From Mucilaginibacter empetricola (GTDB lineage Bacteria; Bacteroidota; Bacteroidia; Sphingobacteriales; Sphingobacteriaceae), in contig NZ_JANUBZ010000001.1 in NCBI RefSeq assembly GCF_024808665.1, positions 682,001 to 746,000 of the forward strand: a stretch of 64,000 nucleotides of DNA. The letters run 5' to 3'. Under the pieces are notes generated by a model. That model made no database searches. It saw only the letters and a list, made by a program, of their open reading frames with translations, and had not been told where the DNA came from. Made by a program: the position numbers and the translations under genes. Positions within the stretch are counted from its first letter, which is position 1. Every line of letters starts with the position of its first letter. Below are positions 1 to 8,361 of the stretch, piece after piece.

Positions 1-53
1 CAACCGGCAATGATCAGCAACAGTGGAATATATTTCTTATAAGGCGACTGCAT
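1..53 (-). CDS. N-terminus of a membrane or secreted protein (cut by window edge)
   Basis: An ATG at 53-51 lies 2 bases after the stop codon of the oleate hydratase gene and opens a frame that stays open to the left edge. Its first 17 codons give MQSPYKKYIPLLLIIAG, a short basic stretch followed by a hydrophobic helix, as in a signal anchor or first membrane segment. The tight spacing suggests translation from the oleate hydratase transcript. Too little is visible to name a family. Confidence 0.5.
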   Translation of the reverse strand, partial: MQSPYKKYIPLLLIIAG

Positions 54-55
54 GG

Positions 56-1648
56 TTACCGTAACATCGTTTTCATCGCGTCGAATAAAACACCGGGATG
101 ATGATCACCGTGGTACATTGGCGTCGGCTCTTTATCCATATTCAGTAGTTTATAAACAGCGGTTTGTGCTGTCCTGACCGAATATTCAACTGTAAACACG
201 ACATCTTCCGGTACCTCGGCAAACTGACCGATAAAGGCCAGGTTCGAGGTGATCTCAGGAACAACCTGGGGACGGTCCCCCGGTTCACGGGTTAAGAACT
301 GGCTGGTGATATAGGGAAGCATGCAAGGAATGCAAATACATTCTTTTAATAATTGCTCCCTGACAGCGTCGAATTTTAAATGGGAAAGCAATTCCGTCAT
401 AATTTCTTCGCCGGTACAATCTGCCATTTTCTTGTGGACAAAGTTTCCTTTATTATCGGGAAATAATCCATAGCCCCAAAAAACGGTTACGTTTTCAGGC
501 TGGCCAATATAATGCGGCTGATAAGCTAAGAGGATAGACATTAGCCAGTTGGAGCTTTTAAAAGTGACCAGGCCACCGGTTCCGGCGGAATTCCCTGAAA
601 ATTCTTCCATCAGCTCAAAAAAGGTGGTGCCCTGGAAGGTCACCGTAAAAGACTCCCACTTGGATTCCCCGACACGGCTGTCAAATACAAATGGACGGCC
701 GAATTCAGGGCTCACTTTCGCAATGTTTTCCCATAGCTTCCAGCTGCCGTCCTTTTTATCGGTGATCAGCTTTGGGGCAGAATGCATGGAACCGAGACTG
801 GAGTCAGCAGTCATCGACCCGATGGTCACGAGCACAAGGTCATCTTCCTTCAACTGGATCTGCTGATTGATCTCATCTTTTAAATAATGTATCCGGTCAA
901 CAAATATTTGTTCTCCTGATTCTATAAAATTCAGGTCGGTCACCTGGTAACCCATTAAAAAATTGACGCCGTTGTCTTTCAGCCATTTGATCAGTGGCTT
1001 GGCCAGTGAATCAAACTGGTTGTAAGGCGTGCGGTCAACGCCGGCCAGCGTATTGATGCGTACAAATTCGTGGATGAACCTATGCAGGTAACGTTTGAAT
1101 TCCACTGCGCTGTGCCAGGGCTGAAAAGCAAACATCGTGTCCCACATGTACCAGAAATTTGTTTCAAAAAAGGCCGGTTCGAACCACTGGTCGATTCGTT
1201 TATTACCTAAATGATCTTCGCTTGCCGCCATCATCTCGATCAGGTCAAGCCTGTCCTGGTTACTAAAGCCCATGGAAGACACATCCAGGATCTCTCCATT
1301 TTCTACCACACGTGCAAGGGAATGGGTTTTAACTTTATGGTTAAAATCCTTGATCTCATCCAGTACGGTAATTGTGGGATTGGTGAGGGATGGAATAAAT
1401 GAAAAAAGATCGTAGGTGCACAAACAACTGAAGTTCAGCATCCGTCCGCCACGCATCACGTAACCGCTTTCAGGAGAACCGGAACCGTCAAGGCTGCCGC
1501 CGGCAATATCCAGCTCTTCCAATATGTAGATCTGGTTGGCAGGTATATGCCCATCCCTGATAAAATAGGCCGCGCTGGCTAAGGAAGCTATGCCGCCACC
1601 TACCAGATAAACATTGCGGTGCCTGTTTGAGTTAAATGAATCTTTCAT
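56..1648 (-). CDS. ohyA: Oleate hydratase (FAD-dependent fatty acid double-bond hydratase)
   Basis: A 530-residue member of the oleate hydratase (MCRA) family, the usual length. Such enzymes add water to the cis-9 double bond of unsaturated fatty acids, giving 10-hydroxy acids, and are linked to membrane fatty acid detoxification. Visible signs are the N-terminal FAD fold with GGGIASLASA (about residues 17-26), the acidic end of the second strand (LEELD), and RGGRM (66-70). In the best-studied subfamily this last motif reads RGGRE; Met at position 70 places this protein in the other type, so activity should not be taken for granted. The ATG at 1648 lies 50 bp from a tandem Crp/Fnr-type operator (1699-1732), so it appears to have its own promoter despite following adhP on the same strand. 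Confidence 0.93.
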   Translation of the reverse strand: MKDSFNSNRHRNVYLVGGGIASLASAAYFIRDGHIPANQIYILEELDIAGGSLDGSGSPESGYVMRGGRMLNFSCLCTYDLFSFIPSLTNPTITVLDEIKDFNHKVKTHSLARVVENGEILDVSSMGFSNQDRLDLIEMMAASEDHLGNKRIDQWFEPAFFETNFWYMWDTMFAFQPWHSAVEFKRYLHRFIHEFVRINTLAGVDRTPYNQFDSLAKPLIKWLKDNGVNFLMGYQVTDLNFIESGEQIFVDRIHYLKDEINQQIQLKEDDLVLVTIGSMTADSSLGSMHSAPKLITDKKDGSWKLWENIAKVSPEFGRPFVFDSRVGESKWESFTVTFQGTTFFELMEEFSGNSAGTGGLVTFKSSNWLMSILLAYQPHYIGQPENVTVFWGYGLFPDNKGNFVHKKMADCTGEEIMTELLSHLKFDAVREQLLKECICIPCMLPYITSQFLTREPGDRPQVVPEITSNLAFIGQFAEVPEDVVFTVEYSVRTAQTAVYKLLNMDKEPTPMYHGDHHPGVLFDAMKTMLR

Positions 1649-1698
1649 AGGAGAAATATTGATTTAACGAAGCTAAGGGTAAGGCCCACCTTAAAACA

Positions 1699-1732
1699 TG
1701 ATGGACATCACATTTTAAAATGAGCCATATTA
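1699..1732 (-). promoter_or_regulatory. Tandem Crp/Fnr-type operator upstream of ohyA
   Basis: On the plus strand TGATGGACATCA is followed, after a 10-base AT-rich spacer, by TGAGCCATATTA. The two TGA starts (1699 and 1721) are exactly 22 bp apart, the register seen in ten other places in this window. The gene-proximal site is a good TGA-N6-TCA palindrome; the distal site has a decayed outer half. It ends 50 bp before the ohyA start codon. Proposed target of the receiver-Crp regulator at 29468-30520 (inference). Confidence 0.75.
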
Positions 1733-1736
1733 TAAA

Positions 1737-2771
1737 TTAAGGCGCTGCAATTTCCAGCACTATCCTGCCGCTGATGTCACCTTTTTTCATCTCTTCAAAC
1801 ACCGAATTGATATCTTCCAGTTTAGCAGCGTGTACCGTGGTTTTTACTTTTCCTTCCAAAGCGAAGGAGATCGCTTCTTCCATATCCTTACGCGTTCCTA
1901 CAATCGATCCCCTGATGGTCGTGCCGTTGATGACCGTATCGAAAATTGAAAGGTCGAAACTTCCCGCAGGCAAACCATTCAGCGACATCACGCCTTTACG
2001 GCGCAACGCACCCAGGCCCTGTTTAAAAGCGATGGGAGATGGTGCGGTAACCAATACGCCATGCATGCCGCCGGTTTCCTTTTTTAGAAATTCACCCGGG
2101 TCCTGCTCTTTTGCGTTTACCGCCAGGTCTGCGCCAAGGCTTTTAGCCAGCGCTAATTTATCATCGGCAATATCGATAGCGGCCACATGCAGCCCCATCG
2201 CTTTGGCATACTGTACAGCCAGGTGGCCCAAGCCGCCGATACCTGAAATGGCTACCCATTCACCGGGTTTCGCATCGGTTTGTTTTAATCCTTTGTAAAC
2301 AGTGACACCGGCACAGATGATCGGAGCCATTTCTGTAAAATTTATCTTAGATGGGAAATGGGCTACGTACCTGGAGTCGGCTACCACATATTCCGCAAAG
2401 CCGCCGTCAACACTATAACCACCGTTTTGCTGGGTTTCACAAAGGGTTTCCCAACCGGTATAACAGTAGTCACAATGGCCGCAGGCACTGTACAACCAGG
2501 GCACACCAACAATATCTCCTTCTTTTATAAGTTGTACGCCATGGCCCATGGCGACCACATAGCCTAAAGCTTCATGGCCCGGAATTAAGGGCATCTTTGG
2601 TTTTGCGGGCCAGTCGCCCTGGCAGGCATGCAGATCGGTATGGCAAACGCCACAGGCGATCACTTTTACCAATATCTCGTTTTCACCAGGCTCTCTCACC
2701 GGCATCTCTTCAATATGCAGGGGCTGCCCGTATCCGTGGATCACGGCAGCTTTCATTTTTTTTGGGATCAT
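1737..2771 (-). CDS. adhP: Zinc-dependent alcohol dehydrogenase, AdhP type
   Basis: A 344-residue medium-chain dehydrogenase of the normal length for NAD-dependent ethanol dehydrogenases. It has catalytic zinc ligands GVCHTDLH (Cys43) and GHE (His66-Glu67), the four-cysteine structural zinc loop (Cys97, 100, 103, 111), and the Rossmann motif GIGGLG. It would reduce acetaldehyde or another aldehyde and so reoxidise NADH when respiration is limited, which fits the neighbouring fermentation genes and the Crp/Fnr-type operator upstream. Start taken at 2771; a second Met six codons in (MKAAV) is an alternative and is the commoner start in this family. The separate operator between this gene and ohyA suggests two transcription units. 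Confidence 0.93.
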   Translation of the reverse strand: MIPKKMKAAVIHGYGQPLHIEEMPVREPGENEILVKVIACGVCHTDLHACQGDWPAKPKMPLIPGHEALGYVVAMGHGVQLIKEGDIVGVPWLYSACGHCDYCYTGWETLCETQQNGGYSVDGGFAEYVVADSRYVAHFPSKINFTEMAPIICAGVTVYKGLKQTDAKPGEWVAISGIGGLGHLAVQYAKAMGLHVAAIDIADDKLALAKSLGADLAVNAKEQDPGEFLKKETGGMHGVLVTAPSPIAFKQGLGALRRKGVMSLNGLPAGSFDLSIFDTVINGTTIRGSIVGTRKDMEEAISFALEGKVKTTVHAAKLEDINSVFEEMKKGDISGRIVLEIAAP

Positions 2772-3110
2772 AATTTTTCAGTTTATTTTAAGATTGATGT
2801 TTGTGGTATTCATAATTCATCCAGACAACGTGCAGTACGGAGATTTCCTGTGTTGACATCATGTATTTGCTTGATTTGTGCGCCGTAAAGTTCAGCTGAT
2901 TAATAGCCTGCTGTGATGACACGCGTCACTTGAAAAGATGACGTGCATCACTTCGCAGCAACATATCCATGCAGGATCACATTACTCCTCCTTTCCGGTT
3001 CAATGCCTCCGATAATTAACTATTCCATGGCTGTCGTTTCCATAATGCGATGCAAAGGGTCGTATTAGAATTTGCAGGTCAAACCACGCAATTAGCTCGA
3101 TCAGTAGGAT
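2772..3110. other. Intergenic region between adhP and the cupin gene
   Basis: No convincing gene is seen here. The stretch separates two divergent units and holds the adhP operator (2917-2950); the motif-2 promoter of the cupin gene starts at 3111. Open frames crossing it are shadows without recognisable protein features. Confidence 0.5.
2917..2950 (-). promoter_or_regulatory. Tandem Crp/Fnr-type operator upstream of adhP
   Basis: TGACACGCGTCA (2917) and TGACGTGCATCA (2939) are both full TGA-N6-TCA palindromes, 22 bp apart and separated by CTTGAAAAGA. This is one of the best-preserved pairs. It lies about 145 bp from the adhP start codon, further than the usual 50-60 bp, so either the leader is longer or the true start site differs. 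Confidence 0.75.
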
Positions 3111-3147
3111 GTGTGAATCATGCAACTAATTCTAAAAGTTGTGTAAC
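3111..3147 (+). promoter_or_regulatory. Motif-2 promoter/operator upstream of the cupin gene
   Basis: GTGTGAATCATGCAACT followed by AGTTGTGTAAC. CAAC (3123) and TAAC (3144) are 21 bp apart, as in the three other copies (before nuoA, before slipin and divergent to slipin). CAACT and AGTTG form an inverted repeat. It could be an ECF-sigma-like promoter (CAAC as -35, GTGTAAC as -10) or a repressor/activator site; the sequence does not decide. Confidence 0.6.
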
Positions 3148-3205
3148 ATTCAAGCCGTTACGGCCGCGCATATTTGTATTATAAATCTTTTGTAAACCCA
3201 TTCTA

Positions 3206-3571
3206 ATGAATAATAACTGCATGGATTCAAAATCGGGAAATTTAGAGTTGGAAAAAGCGAAGTCGCATATCATTGTAGAAATTATCGAATATGTTCCAAA
3301 TGCTGTGGTAATCAAAACTATCATTAAAAAGTCTACGGGAAATATCAGCATCATGTCATTTGACAGTGGCGAAGGCCTGACGGAGAAAACTTCGCCGTTC
3401 GACACCTTTGCGCAGATAATTGAAGGAAAAGCTGAAATTGTTATAGACCATATATCAACTATTATCGAGGCTGGTCAGGGAATTATCATACCTGCCCACC
3501 TGTCCAATTTTATCCGGCCTAACGGCAGGTTCAAAATGATCCAGACCGTTATAAAAAGCGGCTATGAATAA
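3206..3571 (+). CDS. Small cupin-fold protein
   Basis: A 121-residue protein with the single conserved beta-barrel pattern of small cupins: SFDSGEGLTEKTSPFDTFAQIIEGKAEIVID, split by the typical glycine turns, then a second strand set ending in IIIPAHLSNF. In related cupins the first motif carries a metal-binding His (E-H-T-x-P); here it is Lys (EKTSPFD), so metal binding may be lost. Function unknown; such proteins often accompany stress or redox genes. It lies 151 bp before nuoA, and both genes have their own copy of the same 40-bp motif, so it is probably co-regulated rather than strictly co-transcribed. A later start at MDSKS is also possible. Confidence 0.7.
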   Translation: MNNNCMDSKSGNLELEKAKSHIIVEIIEYVPNAVVIKTIIKKSTGNISIMSFDSGEGLTEKTSPFDTFAQIIEGKAEIVIDHISTIIEAGQGIIIPAHLSNFIRPNGRFKMIQTVIKSGYE

Positions 3572-3587
3572 ATCATTCGCACAGCCA

Positions 3588-3626
3588 GTGTGGGAATTAT
3601 GCAACATATAGGAACAATTGTATAAC
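3588..3626 (+). promoter_or_regulatory. Motif-2 promoter/operator upstream of nuoA
   Basis: GTGTGGGAATTATGCAAC followed by ATTGTATAAC. CAAC (3602) and TAAC (3623) keep the 21-bp distance of the other copies, while the GTGTG box is 2 bp further upstream. It lies about 97 bp before nuoA and is the only candidate control site seen for the complex I operon, which lacks the Crp/Fnr-type operator. Confidence 0.55.
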
Positions 3627-3722
3627 GCCGGCGATACTTAATCCCTCAACTTTATAAACCAGACAACACACCAATAAAGACATTAAAAAGGTGCAGTTTA
3701 TGGTATTATTTATTTATCAAAT

Positions 3723-4169
3723 ATGGCACGTCCTGATAGCACCACTTTATTATGGCCCCTCCTGGTATATGGAACAGCCGTCGTATTATTAGTAAGCGGC
3801 ATGTTATTGTTGTCTTATTTCTTAGGCGAGAAACATAAGGAACCGGCTACAGGCGATGTATATGAAGGAGGAGTAATTGCCGACGGAACGGCCAGGATGC
3901 TCTTTCCGGTCCACTTCTATATCATCGCCCTGTTCTTTGTGATTTTCGACGTACAAGCCGTTTTTATTTTCGCCTGGGCAGTATCGGTTAAAACATTGGG
4001 ATGGGCAGGATATATCAGTATCTGCGTATTTATCGGCATATCAGCCTGCGTAATGATCTATGAATGGTCGATAGGCGCACTTGAATTTGGGCCCGACACA
4101 AAAAAGATCCTAGCGGCTTATCATCAAAAAATTAAAAGGAAGAAAAATTATGACGTGGTGGACAAGTAA
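3723..4169 (+). CDS. nuoA: NADH-quinone oxidoreductase subunit A
   Basis: A 148-residue protein with three membrane helices. The loop after the first helix ([16 protein letters not shown]) and the second helix region [21 protein letters not shown] carry the acidic and aromatic pattern typical of NuoA. It is part of the membrane arm next to the quinone site. First gene of a 13-gene operon; its end overlaps nuoB by 20 bp in another frame, which argues for translational coupling. Start at ATG 3723 after a long leader carrying motif 2. Confidence 0.95.
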   Translation: MARPDSTTLLWPLLVYGTAVVLLVSGMLLLSYFLGEKHKEPATGDVYEGGVIADGTARMLFPVHFYIIALFFVIFDVQAVFIFAWAVSVKTLGWAGYISICVFIGISACVMIYEWSIGALEFGPDTKKILAAYHQKIKRKKNYDVVDK

Positions 4170-4785
4170 GGTAAACGATCCTGCGGCTATCAGCGGGAAC
4201 AGTTCTTTTGAAGAAACTGTTCAACAATCCATCGTACTCACCAATATGGAAAGCATGGTGGCCTGGGGTAGAAAAAACTCTGTCTGGCCGTTCAATTTTG
4301 GCCTTTCCTGCTGCTACGTAGAAATGGCGACCAGTTTGACCAGTAAATACGACATCGCCCGGTTTGGCAGTGAAGTAATCAGGGGAACGCCCAGGGAAGC
4401 CGACATGATGATCGTGGCAGGAACTGTTTTTATTAAAATGGCCCCGGTGATCAGGCAGCTTTATGAACAAATGATGGCGCCCCGGTGGGTGATCTCCATG
4501 GGTTCATGCGCCAACTCCGGGGGTATGTATGATATCTACAGCGTGGTTCAGGGTGTAGATAAATTCATGCCGGTTGATGTTTATGTGACGGGCTGCCCGC
4601 CACGGCCTGATGCTTTTATGGAAGGCCTTTTGCTCATGCGCGACCAGATCGGCCAGGAAAGAAGGCCGCTTAACTGGGTAGTCGGCCCACAGGGAATCAT
4701 CAAACCGCCGGAAATTTCCTTAAAAGAAACCAAGAGAGAAGAAAGAATGCGGATGACCAGTTTGAGGTCACCCGACGAAATATAA
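4150..4785 (+). CDS. nuoB: NADH-quinone oxidoreductase subunit B (N2 cluster)
   Basis: A 211-residue peripheral-arm subunit holding the terminal iron-sulfur cluster N2, which passes electrons to quinone. The ligands are visible: adjacent cysteines in LSCCYVEM (54-55), Cys in [10 protein letters not shown], and Cys in [10 protein letters not shown]. The arginine-rich C-terminal tail is longer than in many homologues. Overlaps nuoA and is followed after 49 bp by the fused nuoCD gene. Confidence 0.96.
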   Translation: MTWWTSKVNDPAAISGNSSFEETVQQSIVLTNMESMVAWGRKNSVWPFNFGLSCCYVEMATSLTSKYDIARFGSEVIRGTPREADMMIVAGTVFIKMAPVIRQLYEQMMAPRWVISMGSCANSGGMYDIYSVVQGVDKFMPVDVYVTGCPPRPDAFMEGLLLMRDQIGQERRPLNWVVGPQGIIKPPEISLKETKREERMRMTSLRSPDEI

Positions 4786-4834
4786 CAATAAATAGTTTAC
4801 AGCAAAAAACAGCCACCTGTTTAAAAGAAATTAA

Positions 4835-6571
4835 ATGCCCGATATTGTTTCCATACTAAAAGATAAGTTCCCGCAGGGAATACTTTCTGTTCAACTCACG
4901 AAGGATGAATTTCCTACGTTATGGGCTGAAGCCGGAAGTATTATCAGCATACTCAGTTTTTTAAAAAAAGAAGCGGATCAACCTTACAGCATGTTATATG
5001 ACCTGACGGCTATAGATGAACAGGCAAAAAACAACCGGGGGGAACATCCTGAAAGCATTTACACCATCGTTTATCAATTGTTGTCCTTTGAACGGAATAG
5101 CTTTATTCGCATCAAAGTGCCTTTAACTGCTCAAACGGTCATTCCCTCGATCACAGCGGTCTGGCCTTCGGCCAATTGGTACGAAAGGGAGGTATATGAC
5201 CTCTTTGGTATAAAGTTCACCGGTCATCCCGACTTGCGCCGTATTTTGATGCCCAAAACCTGGATCGGCCATCCCCTGCAAAAATGCCACCCGGCCCGTG
5301 CTACCGAAATGGCACCATTTCAATTGCCGGAAGCAAAACAGGTGGCCGAACAAGCTGCCATGCAGTTCAAACCGGAAGAATGGGGGCTGGAAAAAACCAT
5401 CGCAGATGACGAATTGATGTTCCTTAACCTCGGGCCGCAGCATCCGGGTACACATGGTATTTTGCGGCTGGTGGTACAACTGGACGGAGAAGATATTGTA
5501 AATGTCGTGCCCGATATCGGGTTCCACCACCGGGGCGCTGAAAAGATGGGCGAACGCCAATCCTGGCATTCCTACATCCCCTATACCGACCGGGTGGAAT
5601 ACCTTGGCGGCGTGATGAATAATTTCCCGTATGTCATGGCGGTAGAAAAACTGGGCGGCATCATTGTACCCGAGCGGGCGCAGATGATCCGGATCATGAT
5701 GAGCGAATTGTTCCGAATATCCAGTCACCTGGTTTGGTACGGCACGTTTGCAGGTGACCTGGGAATGTTAAGCCCGGTATTTTTCATGTTTAATGACCGG
5801 GAAAAAGTATTCGATATAGTAGAAGCGATATGTGGTGCAAGGATGCATCCCAGCTGGTTTCGTATAGGGGGCGTTACACAGGACCTGCCTAACGGCTGGA
5901 AAAATTTAATTCAGGACTTTATTGACTACTTCCCTAAGCGCTTGGATGAATACGACGGGATGGTGATGAAGAACAGCATTTTCAAAGCCCGCACTGTTGG
6001 TATCGGAATTTATACCACAGCAGAAGCTATTGAGTGGGGTATCACCGGACCCGGCCTTAGGGCTACCGGCTTTGAGTGGGATTTCAGAAAAAAGCAGCCC
6101 TATTCGGGTTACGAAAATTTTGAATTTGATGTCCCGACCGGGAAGAACGGTGATTGTTACGACCGTGCGGGCGTACGGGTGGAAGAGATGCGCCAAAGCC
6201 TGCGCATCATCCAGCAGTGCGTGAACAATATGCCCGATGGGCCTTATAAATCCGATCACCCGCTGACCACCCCGCCGGTAAAGAAAAATACGCTGGAGGA
6301 TATTGAAACCCTGATCCATCATTTTTTAAATGTAAGCTGGGGGCCTGTTATTCCGCCCGGGGAAGCCTTCTGCAGCGTAGAAGCTACCAAGGGAAATAAC
6401 GGCTATTACCTGATCTCGGATGGTAATATCACTTCTTACCGGACCAGGATCAGGACACCCTCTTTCCCGGCCATGCAACTGGTGCCTTTAATAGCACAAG
6501 GGTATACTTTGCCTGATCTCATGGCGATACTGGGCAGTGTGGATTATGTATTATCAGATGTTGACCGCTAA
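4835..6571 (+). CDS. nuoCD: NADH-quinone oxidoreductase subunit C/D fusion
   Basis: A single 578-residue chain joins NuoC (about residues 1-180, with [24 protein letters not shown]) to NuoD (about 190-578, beginning [12 protein letters not shown]). NuoD forms the quinone pocket with NuoB. The fusion is known from Escherichia coli and some other bacteria; it differs from the separate genes usual in Bacteroidota core complex I operons, which supports this being a second, acquired copy. Its last codons are followed closely by nuoE. Confidence 0.96.
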   Translation: MPDIVSILKDKFPQGILSVQLTKDEFPTLWAEAGSIISILSFLKKEADQPYSMLYDLTAIDEQAKNNRGEHPESIYTIVYQLLSFERNSFIRIKVPLTAQTVIPSITAVWPSANWYEREVYDLFGIKFTGHPDLRRILMPKTWIGHPLQKCHPARATEMAPFQLPEAKQVAEQAAMQFKPEEWGLEKTIADDELMFLNLGPQHPGTHGILRLVVQLDGEDIVNVVPDIGFHHRGAEKMGERQSWHSYIPYTDRVEYLGGVMNNFPYVMAVEKLGGIIVPERAQMIRIMMSELFRISSHLVWYGTFAGDLGMLSPVFFMFNDREKVFDIVEAICGARMHPSWFRIGGVTQDLPNGWKNLIQDFIDYFPKRLDEYDGMVMKNSIFKARTVGIGIYTTAEAIEWGITGPGLRATGFEWDFRKKQPYSGYENFEFDVPTGKNGDCYDRAGVRVEEMRQSLRIIQQCVNNMPDGPYKSDHPLTTPPVKKNTLEDIETLIHHFLNVSWGPVIPPGEAFCSVEATKGNNGYYLISDGNITSYRTRIRTPSFPAMQLVPLIAQGYTLPDLMAILGSVDYVLSDVDR

Positions 6572-6575
6572 AATA

Positions 6576-7058
6576 ATGACGATGACAGAGAAAGTTTTAA
6601 CCAGCGGAGATATCAGTGAGATAGAAAAGGCCTATCAGCATTTTCCGTTAAGGAGCGCGGCGTGTATTGAAGGCTTAAAGATCATACAAAAAAACCATCG
6701 CTGGGTTTCTGACGATGCGGTAAAGGAACTTGCGGAACTACTGGAAATGTCCCCGGCTGCGATTGACAGTATAGCCACTTATTACAGTTTGATATTTCGC
6801 AAACCAGTAGGTAGGCATGTGATCATGGTATGTGACAGCGTAAGCTGCTGGATTATGGGTTACGAAGGGATTTTAAATCACCTGAAAAACCGGCTAAACA
6901 TAGGCTATGGTGAAACAACGCAGGAAGACAGGTTCACCCTCTTATCGATTTGCTGCCTGGGTACCTGCGACCATGCGCCCGCTATCATGATCAATAATGA
7001 CCTGCACCGCGATCTGACACCTGATAAACTCGATGCGATCTTAGAAACCTACAAATAA
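6576..7058 (+). CDS. nuoE: NADH-quinone oxidoreductase subunit E
   Basis: A thioredoxin-fold [2Fe-2S] subunit of the NADH module. The four cluster cysteines are visible as C-x4-C (VCDSVSCW) and C-x3-C (CCLGTC). The frame is open from a GTG at 6537 inside nuoCD, but the ATG at 6576, four bases after the nuoCD stop, gives the family-like start MTMTEKVL; a second ATG follows two codons later. About 160 residues, the normal length. Confidence 0.93.
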   Translation: MTMTEKVLTSGDISEIEKAYQHFPLRSAACIEGLKIIQKNHRWVSDDAVKELAELLEMSPAAIDSIATYYSLIFRKPVGRHVIMVCDSVSCWIMGYEGILNHLKNRLNIGYGETTQEDRFTLLSICCLGTCDHAPAIMINNDLHRDLTPDKLDAILETYK

Positions 7059-7065
7059 TTGAACA

Positions 7066-8361
7066 ATGTATCCAATCAACGATAATATAGAGAAGCCACT
7101 AACGCAGCATATCAAAAATGATGGCAGCTGGCTCACGTTGAAAGAATATGAAAGTACCGGAGGCTACCAGGCTTTGAAGAAAGCGCTGCAAATGAAACCT
7201 GCGGAGATCATCCAGGTAGTGCTGGATTCCGGGCTGAAGGGCCGCGGCGGGGCAGGGTTTCCAACCGGGAAAAAGTGGTCAACCATCGATATCAGCGAAA
7301 ACGCTTCCTCCATAAAATATTTGGTCGCCAACGCGGACGAAATGGAACCGGGGTCCTTTAAAGATAGATTCCTCCTGGAGGGAAACCCCCACCAACTGAT
7401 CGAAGGGATCATCATTGGCGCTTATGCCATTCAGGCGAGTTTTAGCTATATTTTTTTAAGGTGGGCCTACCACCTGGCCGGAAAAGCCTTAACCCAATCT
7501 ATACAGGAAGCATATGACGCCGGGTATTTAGGAAAAAACATCGGGGGAAGCGGTTTTAACCTGGACATGTCCCTGCATATCAGCGTAGGACGGTACATGT
7601 GCGGAGAAGAAACCGCCCTACTCAACGCGTTGGAAGGTAAAAGATCCAACCCGAGGGCAAAACCTCCCTATCCCAGCAATAGCGGACTTTTTGGAAAACC
7701 TACGATTGTCAACAATGTGGAAACGTTAAGTAATGTTCCTCACATTATTATGAAGGGTGCAAATTGGTTTATGAACCTGAGCAAAACAGGTGAGGGCGGC
7801 ACCAAATTATATGGTGCGAGCGGCAAGGTAAAAAGCCCTGGTTTATGGGAGCTTCCTTTAGGTATTTCATTGAGGGAATTATTAGAAGATTACGCAGGCG
7901 GGATGGCCGATGGCTATCGATTTAAAGGCGTGCTACCGGGTGGAGGATCAACCGATTTTTTAGTGGAAGAACATTTGGACGTCGCGATGGATTATGCCAG
8001 CGTCGCCAAAGCCGGAAGCCGCCTCGGTACGGGCACCATCATCGTCCTGGACGATAAAACCTGCCCGGTGGGCATGGTGCATAACCTGGAACGTTTTTTT
8101 GCGCAGGAATCCTGCGGCTGGTGCACCCCCTGCAGGGAAGGCTTACCGTGGACGGCCAAAATATTGTATGCACTGGAAACCGGCGCGGGTAAAACGGAGG
8201 ATCTGAATATTCTGGAGTTTCACACGCATTATATGGCTCCCGGAAACACTTTTTGCGCATTGGCGCCGGGTGCGATGGAGCCGCTGCAAAGTGCTTTAAA
8301 GTATTTCAAAGCTGACTTTGAAATGCATATTCATCAACATAAATGTCCCTGGAACTCATGA
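7066..8361 (+). CDS. nuoF: NADH-quinone oxidoreductase subunit F (NADH/FMN-binding)
   Basis: A 431-residue subunit that oxidises NADH with FMN and holds cluster N3. It carries the glycine-rich GLKGRGGAGFPTGKKW, the FMN-binding region around YMCGEETALLNALEG, and the N3 motif ESCGWCTPCREG plus a later Cys near NTFCALAPGA. Presence of E, F and G shows a full NADH-oxidising complex rather than the 11-subunit ferredoxin-type version. The stop TGA overlaps the nuoG start (ATGA). Confidence 0.96.
   Translation: MYPINDNIEKPLTQHIKNDGSWLTLKEYESTGGYQALKKALQMKPAEIIQVVLDSGLKGRGGAGFPTGKKWSTIDISENASSIKYLVANADEMEPGSFKDRFLLEGNPHQLIEGIIIGAYAIQASFSYIFLRWAYHLAGKALTQSIQEAYDAGYLGKNIGGSGFNLDMSLHISVGRYMCGEETALLNALEGKRSNPRAKPPYPSNSGLFGKPTIVNNVETLSNVPHIIMKGANWFMNLSKTGEGGTKLYGASGKVKSPGLWELPLGISLRELLEDYAGGMADGYRFKGVLPGGGSTDFLVEEHLDVAMDYASVAKAGSRLGTGTIIVLDDKTCPVGMVHNLERFFAQESCGWCTPCREGLPWTAKILYALETGAGKTEDLNILEFHTHYMAPGNTFCALAPGAMEPLQSALKYFKADFEMHIHQHKCPWNS

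Noticed and set aside
2772..3205. Sigma-54-type promoter (GG-N10-GC) as an explanation for the TGAC repeats
   Set aside because: The repeated element is a dyad TGA-N6-TCA with 22-bp periodicity, not the GG/GC pattern, and no sigma-54 activator is encoded nearby.
5123..6322. Long antisense frames within nuoCD
   Set aside because: They overlap a strongly recognisable fused NuoCD protein and show no protein family features; they are shadows of codon bias.
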